Positions 52,266 through 60,386 are shown, counted from the stretch's first letter. The stretch: DNA of 64,000 nucleotides from JAWPMT01 sp965227935 (GCA_965227935.1 CBDDGS010000015.1:184750-248749); one strand, 5' to 3'. Notes: a model not told the origin generated them from the letters alone. Numbers and translations are program-made.

Positions 52266-52298
52266 TTATCCACATATTGGAATTGTATTTTATCCACA
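52266..52298 (+). promoter_or_regulatory. Two DnaA boxes (possible oriC or DnaA-regulated site)
   Basis: TTATCCACA occurs at 52266-52274 and again at 52290-52298, both perfect matches to the DnaA-box consensus, in the same orientation and 24 bases apart, next to an AT-rich tract and upstream of gyrB. Two perfect copies this close are very unlikely by chance. A further degenerate TGTGAAAGA lies near 52307. The number of boxes is low for a full origin, so DnaA control of gyrB is an alternative. Confidence 0.6.
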
Positions 52299-52430
52299 AT
52301 TCGACGTGTGAAAGAGTGTATGTAGTAGAGTGCAAAGCCAAGTCTCACCGAAGCGGTTTTTACCGACCAGATGACCGGGTCCTATTTTCATCACGAAGTG
52401 TGCAAGTGATTATTTGGGAAATGTGGCTCC

Positions 52431-52796
52431 TTAGTAGGTGCCGGCGCTTAGCATAACTAGAGTGCAGGCGTCTTCCACATCTATACCATTAGCGATGGCA
52501 TTGGCGGCGAGTGCCGGGTTTTCAGTGCCGGGGTTGAAGATGATCCTTCGTGGTTTTAGAGATAGCAAATAATCTTGCCACTCGGCCTGGTGCGTAGGGT
52601 TGATGTAGAGTGTTACAGTGTCAATACCCTCAATCCCCGGTTGATCATGAAGGTTGAGGATTTGCTGGCCGGCTACTTCACCCTTTCGTATGCCTATGGG
52701 TACAATTTCATGCCCATATTGGGTGAGACGATTGGCGGCCATATAAGCATAGCGACTGGGGTTTGGAGAGGCCCCTACGATCAAGGTTCGTTTCAT
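52431..52796 (-). CDS. CoA-binding domain protein (YccU-like)
   Basis: The 121-residue single-domain Rossmann protein starts RTLIVGASPNPSRYAYMAAN, the CoA-binding loop. It continues IVPIGIRKGEVAGQQIL, VTLYINPTHQAEWQDYL and the end IIFNPGTENPALAANAIANG, matching the YccU family. The role is unknown. Its start overlaps the repeat-protein stop by 4 bases, so it is translated with that gene. Confidence 0.88.
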   Translation of the reverse strand: MKRTLIVGASPNPSRYAYMAANRLTQYGHEIVPIGIRKGEVAGQQILNLHDQPGIEGIDTVTLYINPTHQAEWQDYLLSLKPRRIIFNPGTENPALAANAIANGIDVEDACTLVMLSAGTY

Positions 52797-54652
52797 TTAC
52801 TGCTGTTAGTTTTTGATTTTCTCCGTACTGTCCAGCCAATGTTGACTCCGAATCTTATTGGGACATAGAGACTTCCTTGGTTGAACGAATCAAAAACCTC
52901 AATGAAGTCCGGATTAGTTTCATCATAGAGATTTTCCCAGCTTCGAAAACCTACATCGACCCCGACGTAGGCGTCCAGCGTGAAGCCGGGATTCTGACCA
53001 TTTTGCATCCATCGGGCGCCAACAAATAGCCCATAGGCACCGAGGATCTCATTGGCTTCTATTTCTGTCCGTTCGAAAGGCAACGATCTCATATCCTGCA
53101 CTTTAGCCTTGTGATTGATGATGGAAACATTGATCTCATGCCCAAAGTAGAACATGCCGAACTCCTCCTCGGGATGGTAAAACTTCTGACGGAAAATGAG
53201 GCTTGCACCACTCGAAAAGACTTCATCAAAGGATGCTTCCTTGTACAATTTGAAGAAGGGGTCCCGATGGTAGATCACCTGGAGTTCGTAGCCAAGTCTC
53301 TCCTGGAAATAGTATTCTACCGAAAGGGGCAGTTGATCGACAATCAGCCATAGTGGGTTACTCGCTGCGATGACCCCTACGTACTCGTTGACTGTCCGCT
53401 TGAAGTACCGAATGGATTTTGTCTTGTAGATATACTCTGGTTTATCCGACCGGTTTCTTCCTGCATCCGTATCTGCGGGTGGGAGTTCGGTGATTCGGAA
53501 GAATGGCTTTTCTTCCTCGTATATGGGTCTGTAAACGCCTGCAAGACTGCCATCTGGATTGAAGAGCTTCCACTCGCCGACACGCTTGTCATCTTCCAGG
53601 GTGCCCTTCATTTTCACCGACTGATCGGGATAGTAGCCCGTGTATTCACCTTTACCCTCCTGGAAGCTGGCCTCCCCATCCATCACACCACTTTCATTGA
53701 AGAAGATCCATCGTCCGTGTCGCTTACCGGCCAGGATCTCACCTTTGGCTTTTTGGGTACCACTGGGGTAGTACTCCGTATAGACGCCATCTCCCTGATC
53801 GTACGATCCCACGGCCTTCATTTCACCACTTTCGTAATACAGATTCCACTGACCATCGCGGGCATCTTCTACGTGTTCTCCCTCGCTGCTTTTCTGACCA
53901 TTTTCGTGGAAATATGTCCAATGTCCTGTTTTCTTGCCCTTTTCATACTTACCGCTGGCGGAGACATTGCCATTCTTGTGGTAGAATTCCCATTGGCCAT
54001 CCCTCAAGCCCTTCTGATACGCCCCTATGGCTTGTAATTCACCTGTCTCATAGTAGTACTCCCAGATGTCTTCGCTCACGCCCTGCGCATTGTAGCCTTC
54101 CATCCGAAGTGCGCCAGAGGGATAAAACTGCTTGTAAACACCGTTGCCTGATTCGTAATAGGCTTGGGCCTTGGACGATCCATCTTCAAAGAAGTAATTC
54201 CAAATACCCTCCTTTTGGTCTTTGAAATAGCTCCCGGAACTCTTTTCATTGCCATTCTCATAGTAATGCGTCCAGTAGCCAGTCTTTTTTCCATTGTCTA
54301 GTGTGCCGCTGGCCTTCAATTGGCCTGACTCAAAGTAGTACATCCATTTACCCTGCTGGTTAGAGGCTCGATAGTGTCCTAGGGTCTTGCGCTGGCCATT
54401 CTCGAAGTAGTAGGTCCAAAGGCTGTCCGGTAGACCATTTTTATACCACCCATCAATTTTGGGATTGCCGTTTTGGTAAAACGACTGATAGATGCCGTGA
54501 GGAATGGTGTCAGCGACACGAAATTCGATGACTTCGCTGAGCTCTTGCTTTTCCTCGTCGTAGTATTTGCTGTTCCTGAAGGTTTGTGAAAAGCAACTGA
54601 TCGTTGAGCTCCAGAGTATGATGTATGCAATATTTCTTTTGTAGCTGGTCAT
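52793..54652 (-). CDS. MORN/YwqK-type repeat protein with predicted beta-barrel-like C-terminus
   Basis: The product has about 619 residues. A signal peptide (NIAYIILWSSTISCFSQ) is followed by about 14 tandem units of 22-24 residues (about residues 50-385), each shaped like GxWxxYYExGxxKAxGxYxxG, as in the toxin-antitoxin YwqK and MORN_2 families. The C-terminal 200 residues (from KSIRYFKRTVNEYVGVIAA) alternate hydrophobic and polar residues, with segments LSVEYYFQERLGYELQVIY and GAYGLFVGARWM, and end FGVNIGWTVRRK, suggesting a small outer-membrane-type barrel. ATG 54652 (MTSYKRN) gives the signal peptide; a start at 54682 would overlap kynA. No toxin or effector domain is seen. Confidence 0.8.
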   Translation of the reverse strand: MTSYKRNIAYIILWSSTISCFSQTFRNSKYYDEEKQELSEVIEFRVADTIPHGIYQSFYQNGNPKIDGWYKNGLPDSLWTYYFENGQRKTLGHYRASNQQGKWMYYFESGQLKASGTLDNGKKTGYWTHYYENGNEKSSGSYFKDQKEGIWNYFFEDGSSKAQAYYESGNGVYKQFYPSGALRMEGYNAQGVSEDIWEYYYETGELQAIGAYQKGLRDGQWEFYHKNGNVSASGKYEKGKKTGHWTYFHENGQKSSEGEHVEDARDGQWNLYYESGEMKAVGSYDQGDGVYTEYYPSGTQKAKGEILAGKRHGRWIFFNESGVMDGEASFQEGKGEYTGYYPDQSVKMKGTLEDDKRVGEWKLFNPDGSLAGVYRPIYEEEKPFFRITELPPADTDAGRNRSDKPEYIYKTKSIRYFKRTVNEYVGVIAASNPLWLIVDQLPLSVEYYFQERLGYELQVIYHRDPFFKLYKEASFDEVFSSGASLIFRQKFYHPEEEFGMFYFGHEINVSIINHKAKVQDMRSLPFERTEIEANEILGAYGLFVGARWMQNGQNPGFTLDAYVGVDVGFRSWENLYDETNPDFIEVFDSFNQGSLYVPIRFGVNIGWTVRRKSKTNSSK

Positions 54653-54668
54653 ATCGCTCCCGTCGATG

Positions 54669-55622
54669 CTACGACGACTCAATGTTTACCTTGCGTCCCC
54701 AGGTCTCTAGTTCGTCCTCAGTCCATAGTTCAGGGTAGAAGGTAATCCTTTGGTTTTTGGGAGGGAGGTATTTTTGCCAATTGGTACCCCCGGTGGCTTT
54801 GATTTGGTCAGGGTCTTTTTGTAGATAACGGACTGTGGATCGGAAATGTGCCAAAGGCCAGGCGACATTGGCTCGATGGTCGAGTCCTCTGAGCGCGTCC
54901 CCAACTTCCTTGGAATTAGGGAATCGCTGTAGGTAGACATACCGCAGGTTGGATGCTTTGACAGCCTCGGCTTGCCGAATGAATTCAATAGAATACTTTC
55001 CTTCAAACTGTCTAAGTGTCAGGGTTTTCTTTCCTGTAGCCAATTCCGTGGCTCCTTGTTTCCAATAAAGGAAGTCGTAAATTTTTTCAGCTGAAGCACC
55101 TTCCTCCAGCGATTCGCGAAGCCTCGGAGGTACCAGGTTTACAAAATCTGTCGAGTTGATCTCGATCTGTCGGTATTGTGCGGACTGAAACCCACTTGAG
55201 GGGAGGAGCGACATACGGAAGCGCAGAAACTGGTCTGGATCCATTCCGTCGATCATGACATCAAAAGAATCGATGAGATGATCGAAATATCGGTTGATAC
55301 GTTTTATCCGTTTTACGAAGGTTGCTTCGGAGATATCGTCAACCTCGATGATTTGAGCTTGCTCATGCAAAATGAGATTAAAATACAGCTCAGTGATTTG
55401 ATGGTAGATGATGAAGACCTTTTCATCCGGGAAATGGGTCTTCGGCGTCTGTAGACTGAGGAGCGTATCCAGGTGGATATAGTCCCAATAGGTCAGATAA
55501 TCAGCGTGGAGCAAGCCCTCCAGGTAGGAGGAGAGGTCTTGACCCATAGCATCGTACTTCTCTTCCAGCTTTTCCAGCTGGCCAATAACCTTTTCGTCGA
55601 ATACTCTTTTATTCATGTACAC
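54669..55622 (-). CDS. kynA: Tryptophan 2,3-dioxygenase
   Basis: The 317-residue heme enzyme oxidises L-tryptophan to N-formylkynurenine. Family segments are DEKVFIIYHQITELYFNLIL (substrate-side His), FLRFRMSLLPSSGFQSAQYRQIE and, near the C-terminus, the heme-ligand region ANVAWPLAHFRSTVRYL, then GGTNWQKYLPP. Two Met codons (55622, 55616) are possible starts. It diverges from gcdH across 49 bases and is followed by the repeat protein on the same strand. No other kynurenine-pathway gene is visible. Confidence 0.9.
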   Translation of the reverse strand: MYMNKRVFDEKVIGQLEKLEEKYDAMGQDLSSYLEGLLHADYLTYWDYIHLDTLLSLQTPKTHFPDEKVFIIYHQITELYFNLILHEQAQIIEVDDISEATFVKRIKRINRYFDHLIDSFDVMIDGMDPDQFLRFRMSLLPSSGFQSAQYRQIEINSTDFVNLVPPRLRESLEEGASAEKIYDFLYWKQGATELATGKKTLTLRQFEGKYSIEFIRQAEAVKASNLRYVYLQRFPNSKEVGDALRGLDHRANVAWPLAHFRSTVRYLQKDPDQIKATGGTNWQKYLPPKNQRITFYPELWTEDELETWGRKVNIESS

Positions 55623-55632
55623 CCTAAAAGTG

Positions 55633-55640
55633 TAAATTTG
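55633..55640 (+). promoter_or_regulatory. Candidate -7 promoter element of gcdH
   Basis: TAAATTTG is a perfect match to the Bacteroidota TAnnTTTG element and lies 31 bases before the gcdH ATG in the short kynA-gcdH divergent region. The -33 TTG is not evident, because that position falls at the 5' end of kynA. Confidence 0.42.
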
Positions 55641-55671
55641 AGCCTTTATACCCTAAATACAAAGCAGATAG

Positions 55672-56913
55672 ATGTCACAAGAAACATTAGCCCCTGAACA
55701 TAGAAATGATGGAATGAGCAGTTTTGAAAAAAGAAATTTTCAGGATGAGTTTGAGTCCCCCGACTTTTATGGCATCGATGACTTGTTGACGGAGGAGCAT
55801 AAGCTGATTCGTAGCTCTGTTCGGCAATTCGTAAAAAAGGAGATCACTCCCTATGTGGACTCCTGGGCCGAGCACAATCATTTCCCCGTTGAGATTGTCA
55901 GAAAGTTTGGAGAAGTGGGCGCTTTTGGCCCGGCACTACCACTGGAGTATGGCGGTGGTGGCCTTGATTACATCTCCTACGGATTGATCATGCAGGAGAT
56001 CGAGCGCGGTGATAGTGGCATGCGCTCTACCGCATCGGTCCAGGGCTCCCTGGTCATGTATCCGATATACGCTTTTGGGTCAGAAGAGCAGCGCAAGAAG
56101 TATTTGCCCAAGCTAGGGACTGGAGAAATGTTGGGTTGCTTTGGTCTTACGGAACCCAATCACGGGAGTAACCCAAGTGGCATGGAGACACACTTTCGGG
56201 ATGCCGGAGATCACTATGTGCTGAACGGTGCCAAGATGTGGATCTCCAATTCACCAAAGGCAGACATTGCTGTCGTATGGGCCAAGAATGAAGAAGGTCG
56301 TATTCATGGTCTGATAGTGGAGCGAGGAATGGAAGGGTTCTCGACACCGGAAACCCATGGTAAATGGTCTCTCAGAGCCTCCGCGACAGGCGAGCTGGTG
56401 TTCAATGATGTGAAGGTCCCCAAGGAGAATCTGCTGCCTGGGAAGAGCGGCCTGGGAGCACCCATGAAATGCCTGGACAGTGCAAGGTATGGCATTGCCT
56501 GGGGAGCCATCGGGGCGGCAATGGACTGCTATGATTCAGCTCGCCGCTATTCACTCGAGAGAATTCAATTTGACAAACCCATCGGTGCATTTCAACTTGT
56601 GCAGAAAAAGCTGGCAGAAATGCTCACGGAAATTACGAAGGCGCAGCTTCTGAATTGGCGATTAGGCAAATTGATGGAAGAGGGCAAGGCCACAACTCCT
56701 CAGATCTCGCTTGCCAAGCGCAACAATGTGGCGGTGGCATTGGACATTGCCCGTGAGGCGCGACAAATACACGGGGGCATGGGTATCACTTCGGAGTATC
56801 CCATGATGCGCCATATGATGAATCTTGAGTCGGTGGTTACCTATGAGGGTACACACGATATTCACCTGCTCATCCTCGGTGCGGACATTACCGGTATTCC
56901 GTCCTTCAAGTAG
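55672..56913 (+). CDS. gcdH: Acyl-CoA dehydrogenase, glutaryl-CoA dehydrogenase type
   Basis: The 413-residue flavoenzyme oxidatively decarboxylates glutaryl-CoA to crotonyl-CoA in lysine and tryptophan catabolism. Typical features: GYGGGGL-like PLEYGGGGLDYISYGLIMQE, the FAD/substrate stretch CFGLTEPNHGSNPSGMETH, WSLRASATGELVFNDVKVP, and the signature end IHGGMGITSEYPMMRHMMN with catalytic Glu in VVTYEGTHDIHLLILG. The wording of the last segment fits GcdH better than other acyl-CoA dehydrogenases. It diverges from kynA, the first enzyme of the same broad pathway. Confidence 0.9.
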   Translation: MSQETLAPEHRNDGMSSFEKRNFQDEFESPDFYGIDDLLTEEHKLIRSSVRQFVKKEITPYVDSWAEHNHFPVEIVRKFGEVGAFGPALPLEYGGGGLDYISYGLIMQEIERGDSGMRSTASVQGSLVMYPIYAFGSEEQRKKYLPKLGTGEMLGCFGLTEPNHGSNPSGMETHFRDAGDHYVLNGAKMWISNSPKADIAVVWAKNEEGRIHGLIVERGMEGFSTPETHGKWSLRASATGELVFNDVKVPKENLLPGKSGLGAPMKCLDSARYGIAWGAIGAAMDCYDSARRYSLERIQFDKPIGAFQLVQKKLAEMLTEITKAQLLNWRLGKLMEEGKATTPQISLAKRNNVAVALDIAREARQIHGGMGITSEYPMMRHMMNLESVVTYEGTHDIHLLILGADITGIPSFK

Positions 56914-56935
56914 TTCGGATACTCTTGTGGTATTA

Positions 56936-56970
56936 GAAAGAAAAAAGGCCCGTAAAGGGCCTTTCTTGTA
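56936..56970. terminator. Bidirectional terminator between gcdH and the 157-residue gene
   Basis: AAAGGCCC (56944-56951) and GGGCCTTT (56957-56964) form a perfect 8-bp stem with a 5-base loop. T residues follow on the plus strand (56962-56967) and a longer run is on the minus strand (complement of 56938-56946), so it can serve both convergent genes. Confidence 0.85.
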
Positions 56971-56995
56971 TGTGAGTTAGTCGGATAGTATCTTT

Positions 56996-57469
56996 TTATA
57001 CACTGGGGGCGGGTATCTTCTCATCCGCCTTGTACTTTAGTGCTTCTTCCACGATCTGCTGCGCTGTCAGTTCACCCTCAAAGCCCAACTCCTCTGGCAG
57101 GAAGATCAGGTCGCTGGCACGAGGATGGGGTACGTTGGTCTCAAAGACCTCTTGATAGAAGATGATATCGGGATCTCCGTCGAGAATTCGTGATACAACT
57201 TCTACCAGTTCCTTTTTGGAGACGTTGTCCAGTTTTTTGGGCTTCGGATTCGCCGCTACCCGCGCAAACTCCTCGACGACTTCTGTCTCGTTAAAGAATT
57301 CGAAATATTCCAGGTCATAGTTACGCCCCGTGAATTCGTTGAATGTCCTGATCAGCACGCTGACATCCTGCTTCGCCTCCAGTCCCTTCAATATGTCAGA
57401 GACCCGCTTCTCGACCTGCTTGATGCGGTCGTTGTTTGCAGAAGGCTGAAGTTGTTTCCTAAGTTTCAT
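56996..57469 (-). CDS. Uncharacterised small soluble protein
   Basis: The 157-residue protein has no signal peptide. Its helices are rich in charged residues (IKQVEKRVSDILKGLEAKQDV, VSKKELVEVVSRILDGDPD). The C-terminal segment contains NVPHPRASDLIFLPEELGF. No known catalytic motif is apparent. The gene is convergent with gcdH behind a shared terminator and has its own upstream region, so it is probably a monocistronic gene. I do not recognise the family. Confidence 0.65.
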   Translation of the reverse strand: MKLRKQLQPSANNDRIKQVEKRVSDILKGLEAKQDVSVLIRTFNEFTGRNYDLEYFEFFNETEVVEEFARVAANPKPKKLDNVSKKELVEVVSRILDGDPDIIFYQEVFETNVPHPRASDLIFLPEELGFEGELTAQQIVEEALKYKADEKIPAPSV

Positions 57470-57750
57470 AGTTTGCTATGTTGATTGTATGCAAGCAGCC
57501 TTTGAACTAGTTGTCACGGAGGACATACTGCTTCTAAAGCTGCGATGAAAATATATCCGGCCCTTTGCGCCGGCAAAAGCAATGTAGTGAACGGGTTATT
57601 TGTCGTGTGGAAGTCGTTTTGTGATACCAGGATGGACTAGTGCGGCAGGTAGGTGCCATTGGTATCAAAATCTTATGATTGCCAAATAATGGCCCTTTAT
57701 CCATGATTATGGGCATTCACATGGGTGGATGCGAATGCCCTGAAATAAGA
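57470..57750. other. Gene-free stretch with a stem-loop
   Basis: This 281-base gap lies between two minus-strand genes. GGGCATTCACAT (57711-57722) and ATGCGAATGCCC (57729-57740) pair over 12 bp with one mismatch, 10 bases after the VOC-gene stop on the minus strand, so it may end that transcript although no T run follows. A second stem, CCGGC/GCCGG near 57558-57574, is weaker. The rest presumably holds the promoter of the 157-residue gene, but no clear -7 element was found. Confidence 0.45.
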
Positions 57751-58119
57751 TTATTGGGCCGAGTGGAAGCCAACGATGTTGCCCTCACTGTCAAGGGCCA
57801 TGGCGATCTTACCGAACTCACCGATATCCGTTTTCGGCATTAATACCTGGCCACCATTTTTTTCAACTTTTTGAATCACCTCATCGATGCGACCATTGAC
57901 GTCGAAATAGACGGTGGGGCCGTTTGCTCCTGGCTTTTGTTGTGGGTTGGAACTAATCGCTCCGCTCACCCCGTCATTTTGCGGATTGGAAAAGAAAGCA
58001 TTTTCAAATCCATCAGGACTTGGCACCTTCATCATTTCTATACCCAATATGGAGCTGTAGAAATTGATGGCACGATCAAAGTCAGAGGAGGGTAGGTTGA
58101 ACCAATTGATTACATTCAT
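57751..58119 (-). CDS. VOC-family (glyoxalase/dioxygenase-like) protein
   Basis: The 122-residue protein has the paired beta-alpha-beta-beta-beta VOC fold: VINWFNLPSSDFDRAINFYSSIL at the start, TVYFDVNGRIDEVIQKVEKNGG in the middle and IAMALDSEGNIVGFHS at the end, with a GQVL-type metal-side strand. The usual His/Glu metal ligands are not all obvious, so enzyme activity is uncertain. The family includes glyoxalases, antibiotic-binding proteins and general isomerases. A 34-base inverted repeat sits directly before its start. Confidence 0.85.
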   Translation of the reverse strand: MNVINWFNLPSSDFDRAINFYSSILGIEMMKVPSPDGFENAFFSNPQNDGVSGAISSNPQQKPGANGPTVYFDVNGRIDEVIQKVEKNGGQVLMPKTDIGEFGKIAMALDSEGNIVGFHSAQ

Positions 58120-58120
58120 G

Positions 58121-58154
58121 TTCTTAGAATTTTGAATTGTTAAACATCTAAGAA
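58121..58154. promoter_or_regulatory. Inverted repeat just upstream of the VOC gene
   Basis: TTCTTAGA (58121-58128) and TCTAAGAA (58147-58154) are perfect reverse complements with 18 bases between, starting 2 bases upstream of the VOC gene start on the minus strand. It may be an operator for a dimeric regulator or an mRNA hairpin affecting translation. Confidence 0.4.
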
Positions 58155-58213
58155 TATGACTTCCAGCTCCCTTAAAACGGACGGAATTCCATGTAAGTGA
58201 TTAAATATCAAGG

Positions 58214-59044
58214 TTATCTACCTTTTTTGGTAAGCTGTTGCTTTGCCCAATTCGGGGAGTTCTCGATCAGGTAATTGTGCAGGTCAAAGCCTTCTGCTTC
58301 CAGTGGGTTGATGGTTTGTACGAGTTGCAATCGGAGGTCGAGAAGTTGTTGATAGTTCTTTTGACGCTGTTCCTTGATCAGTGGTATTTTCAATAGCTCC
58401 TTCTGAGTTTCTTGTTCGGGATTGAAGCGATTATTAAGCCCTGTACATTGGTGGCATATACCTTCTTTGTTGATCAAGGCACATCGCTTTTTGAAGATCC
58501 TTGTCATATCGGCTCTTGCGTCTGCGAGGGCATGTTTCACTTTGCCCTCTGTAAGTCCGGTGATTTGTACGATTTCAGATACTTTGAAATGGTAGACTTC
58601 TTTCAATAGCAGGCAGATCTGGTTCGTTAGAAGCAGCGATTTCGATACGCAGTTGAAGCAGTAGTTGATATGTTCTCTGATTACAAATTTTCCATGCTCT
58701 GAGCTTCGGCTCACTTCGAATTTCTTCCTGAGCAGCTTAGGGTCTTCCACATGGGCGTCCCTGACTACTTCCATCCAGTCCTCACCCCATTTTTGTCTAG
58801 CGCGGAGACTGTCCTTTGCCAGATTGGCGGCAATCGTGAAAACCCAGGCCTTGAAGGGACCTCGGTGGTTGAAGGATGCCAGGTTTTTGAAAGCACGTAT
58901 GAAAGTTTCTTGAGCGAGATCCTCGGTTTCCTCTTGGTGAGTGACGAGGCGATAGATAAAAGAGCGTAGCTCGGATTGGAACTTTACGAATTCTTTTTCG
59001 AAGTATTCCTGATCGGGAATAGTATGACTGCTTGGGTCCTCCAT
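58214..59044 (-). CDS. ECF-type sigma factor with cysteine-bearing C-terminal extension
   Basis: The 276-residue protein has a normal ECF core: region 2 with TEDLAQETFIRAFKNLASFN (about 40-60) and region 4 with SEIVQITGLTEGKVKHALADAR (about 156-178). Beyond region 4 is an extension of about 95 residues. Cysteine pairs lie in region 4 (CFNC, residues 129-132) and the extension (CHQC, 197-200), with Cys188 nearby. Such pairs can bind zinc or respond to oxidation. No anti-sigma gene adjoins, unlike the FecI-type factor at 6.1 kb. The product is probably regulated through the extension (inference). Confidence 0.85.
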   Translation of the reverse strand: MEDPSSHTIPDQEYFEKEFVKFQSELRSFIYRLVTHQEETEDLAQETFIRAFKNLASFNHRGPFKAWVFTIAANLAKDSLRARQKWGEDWMEVVRDAHVEDPKLLRKKFEVSRSSEHGKFVIREHINYCFNCVSKSLLLTNQICLLLKEVYHFKVSEIVQITGLTEGKVKHALADARADMTRIFKKRCALINKEGICHQCTGLNNRFNPEQETQKELLKIPLIKEQRQKNYQQLLDLRLQLVQTINPLEAEGFDLHNYLIENSPNWAKQQLTKKGR

Positions 59045-59120
59045 GGGGTTGATGGTTTAGCTTTTATACGCATGATCCGCCATAGAGGTGCAGCGAACTA
59101 TTTAGGCGGCAAGTAAGCTG

Positions 59121-59858
59121 CTAGTATCTACTAGTAGCGAGTATCTGCGTCACCAGGTAGTCGCCAATGATTACGGCAATACTACAGCGTATGACCGCCA
59201 GGGTGCTGGCTCTGCCCACTTCCAGTGCCCCTCCCTGCACGCCGAATCCATGGAAACTGGAAATGGCCGGTACGATGAGCCCAAAGAGGCAAGCCTTCAC
59301 CATAATGATAGTAATTGTGAAGGGGTTGAAGTTGGTGCGGATCCCTTTGATATAGTCCGTCACTGAGATGATCCCGAGGAATTTTGCCGCGAAGTAGCCT
59401 CCAACCATCGCCGTGAAAATGGAGAAGATGATCAGGACCGGAAACATGACCTGTGACGCCATCAGCTTGGGCAGCACGAGATAGGATCGGGAGTTGATCC
59501 CCATCACCTCCAATGCATCGATTTGTTCGGTGACCTTCATGGTGCCGAGTTCACCTGCGATGAGAGAGCCAACCTTCCCTGAGTAGATAAGCGCCATGAG
59601 TGTAGGCATCATGGAGAATACTGTGTCACGCACGACCATGCCGATTACGTAGTCCTGAATGTAGCCCCCAGTGAGATTGAAGGCCGTTTGAATAGCACTG
59701 ACGGCACCGGTGAAGAGGGAAACGGATGTGACAATGAACAACGACTTGTAGCCTACTTTGATGGCTTCCATAAAGGCGTTTTCAGAGAGTCCTCGCCCCC
59801 CCTCGATCCTGCGAAAGATATCCCCAAAAAAAAGAATGAATGAGCCAATCGCGTGCAT
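59121..59858 (-). CDS. MlaE-family ABC transporter permease
   Basis: The 245-residue membrane protein has about five helices and the MlaE pattern: SLFTGAVSAIQTAFNL in the first half, LIYSGKVGSLIAGELGTMKVTEQIDALEVMGINSRSYLVLPK in the conserved central loop, and a C-terminal GFGVQGGALEVGRAST. In most bacteria it works with an ATPase (MlaF) and an MCE protein (MlaD) to move phospholipids between membranes. Here the next gene on the same strand is a sigma factor, so those partners lie elsewhere or are missing. An interrupted palindrome (59118-59139) surrounds the stop codon. Confidence 0.92.
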   Translation of the reverse strand: MHAIGSFILFFGDIFRRIEGGRGLSENAFMEAIKVGYKSLFIVTSVSLFTGAVSAIQTAFNLTGGYIQDYVIGMVVRDTVFSMMPTLMALIYSGKVGSLIAGELGTMKVTEQIDALEVMGINSRSYLVLPKLMASQVMFPVLIIFSIFTAMVGGYFAAKFLGIISVTDYIKGIRTNFNPFTITIIMVKACLFGLIVPAISSFHGFGVQGGALEVGRASTLAVIRCSIAVIIGDYLVTQILATSRY

Positions 59859-60386
59859 TATCTGCTATTCATGTTTGACAGCAAGATGGTACCAATTACC
59901 GGAAGTTCTGCTATTAGCTTTCGAATATAATCTGAGCTGCGTTATCGAATCTGTGCCAGTTGGTGGCAATTCCGTCCCGGATTTCACTTGATGTCTAAAT
60001 TGCCTTCTCCACAATTTGAAAAATACCATTGGTCCTTGAGAATAGTGCAATTTTAGTAACGTCACGGTATGCGCCTGATAATCAAGGAGTAACATGTACG
60101 GTGAGTTAGTTTAGTGCAATTCAAACTTGATTTTTTATAACGTATGAGTAGGCGTCTGACGAGGAATTGTGCTCCTTCAAAACGTCAACTGACATGCTAA
60201 AACCAAATTTCTGGTATTGTAACCTTCTGATATTCAATTCATTGTATTTTACCGTGAAATAATTAGAGAAAAAAGGAAACTTTGCATGCATGCGCCAAAA
60301 AATGGCGTATATTGCAGCGTTGTATTCGAAGTGATCTTTAGATTAGTTTCTCGAATTCAGCATTAATCAGTAACCTGACCCTTACC
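59859..60386. other. AT-rich gene-free region before the HYR-repeat gene
   Basis: This 528-base gap between the MlaE start and the large gene has no convincing coding frame. It contains the self-complementary GCATGCATGC at 60284-60293, followed by CGCCA/TGGCG around AAAAA (60293-60307), which could form a small hairpin or a protein site. No perfect -33/-7 promoter was found. Its length suggests more than a simple promoter, such as several regulator sites or a long leader. Confidence 0.45.

Larger units (their letters stand above)
52120..52430. other. Gene-free region upstream of gyrB
   Basis: This 311-base gap holds the gyrB -7 promoter candidate (52140-52147), an AT-rich stretch (52231-52248, TATTTTTTTGTTAAT-like) and two DnaA boxes (52266-52298). 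No open frame with coding character was found. The remaining part to 52430, downstream of the CoA-binding gene, shows only weak hairpin potential (CGGTTTTTACCG near 52354). Confidence 0.6.

Noticed and set aside
57534..57716. A 60-codon minus-strand frame in the gap near 57.6 kb
   Set aside because: It is short, low in typical coding character and overlaps stem-loop sequence; no homologue pattern is recognised.
59865..60095. A 76-codon minus-strand frame upstream of the MlaE gene
   Set aside because: Its composition is unlike the neighbours, it has no recognisable motif and it spans the likely MlaE promoter region.
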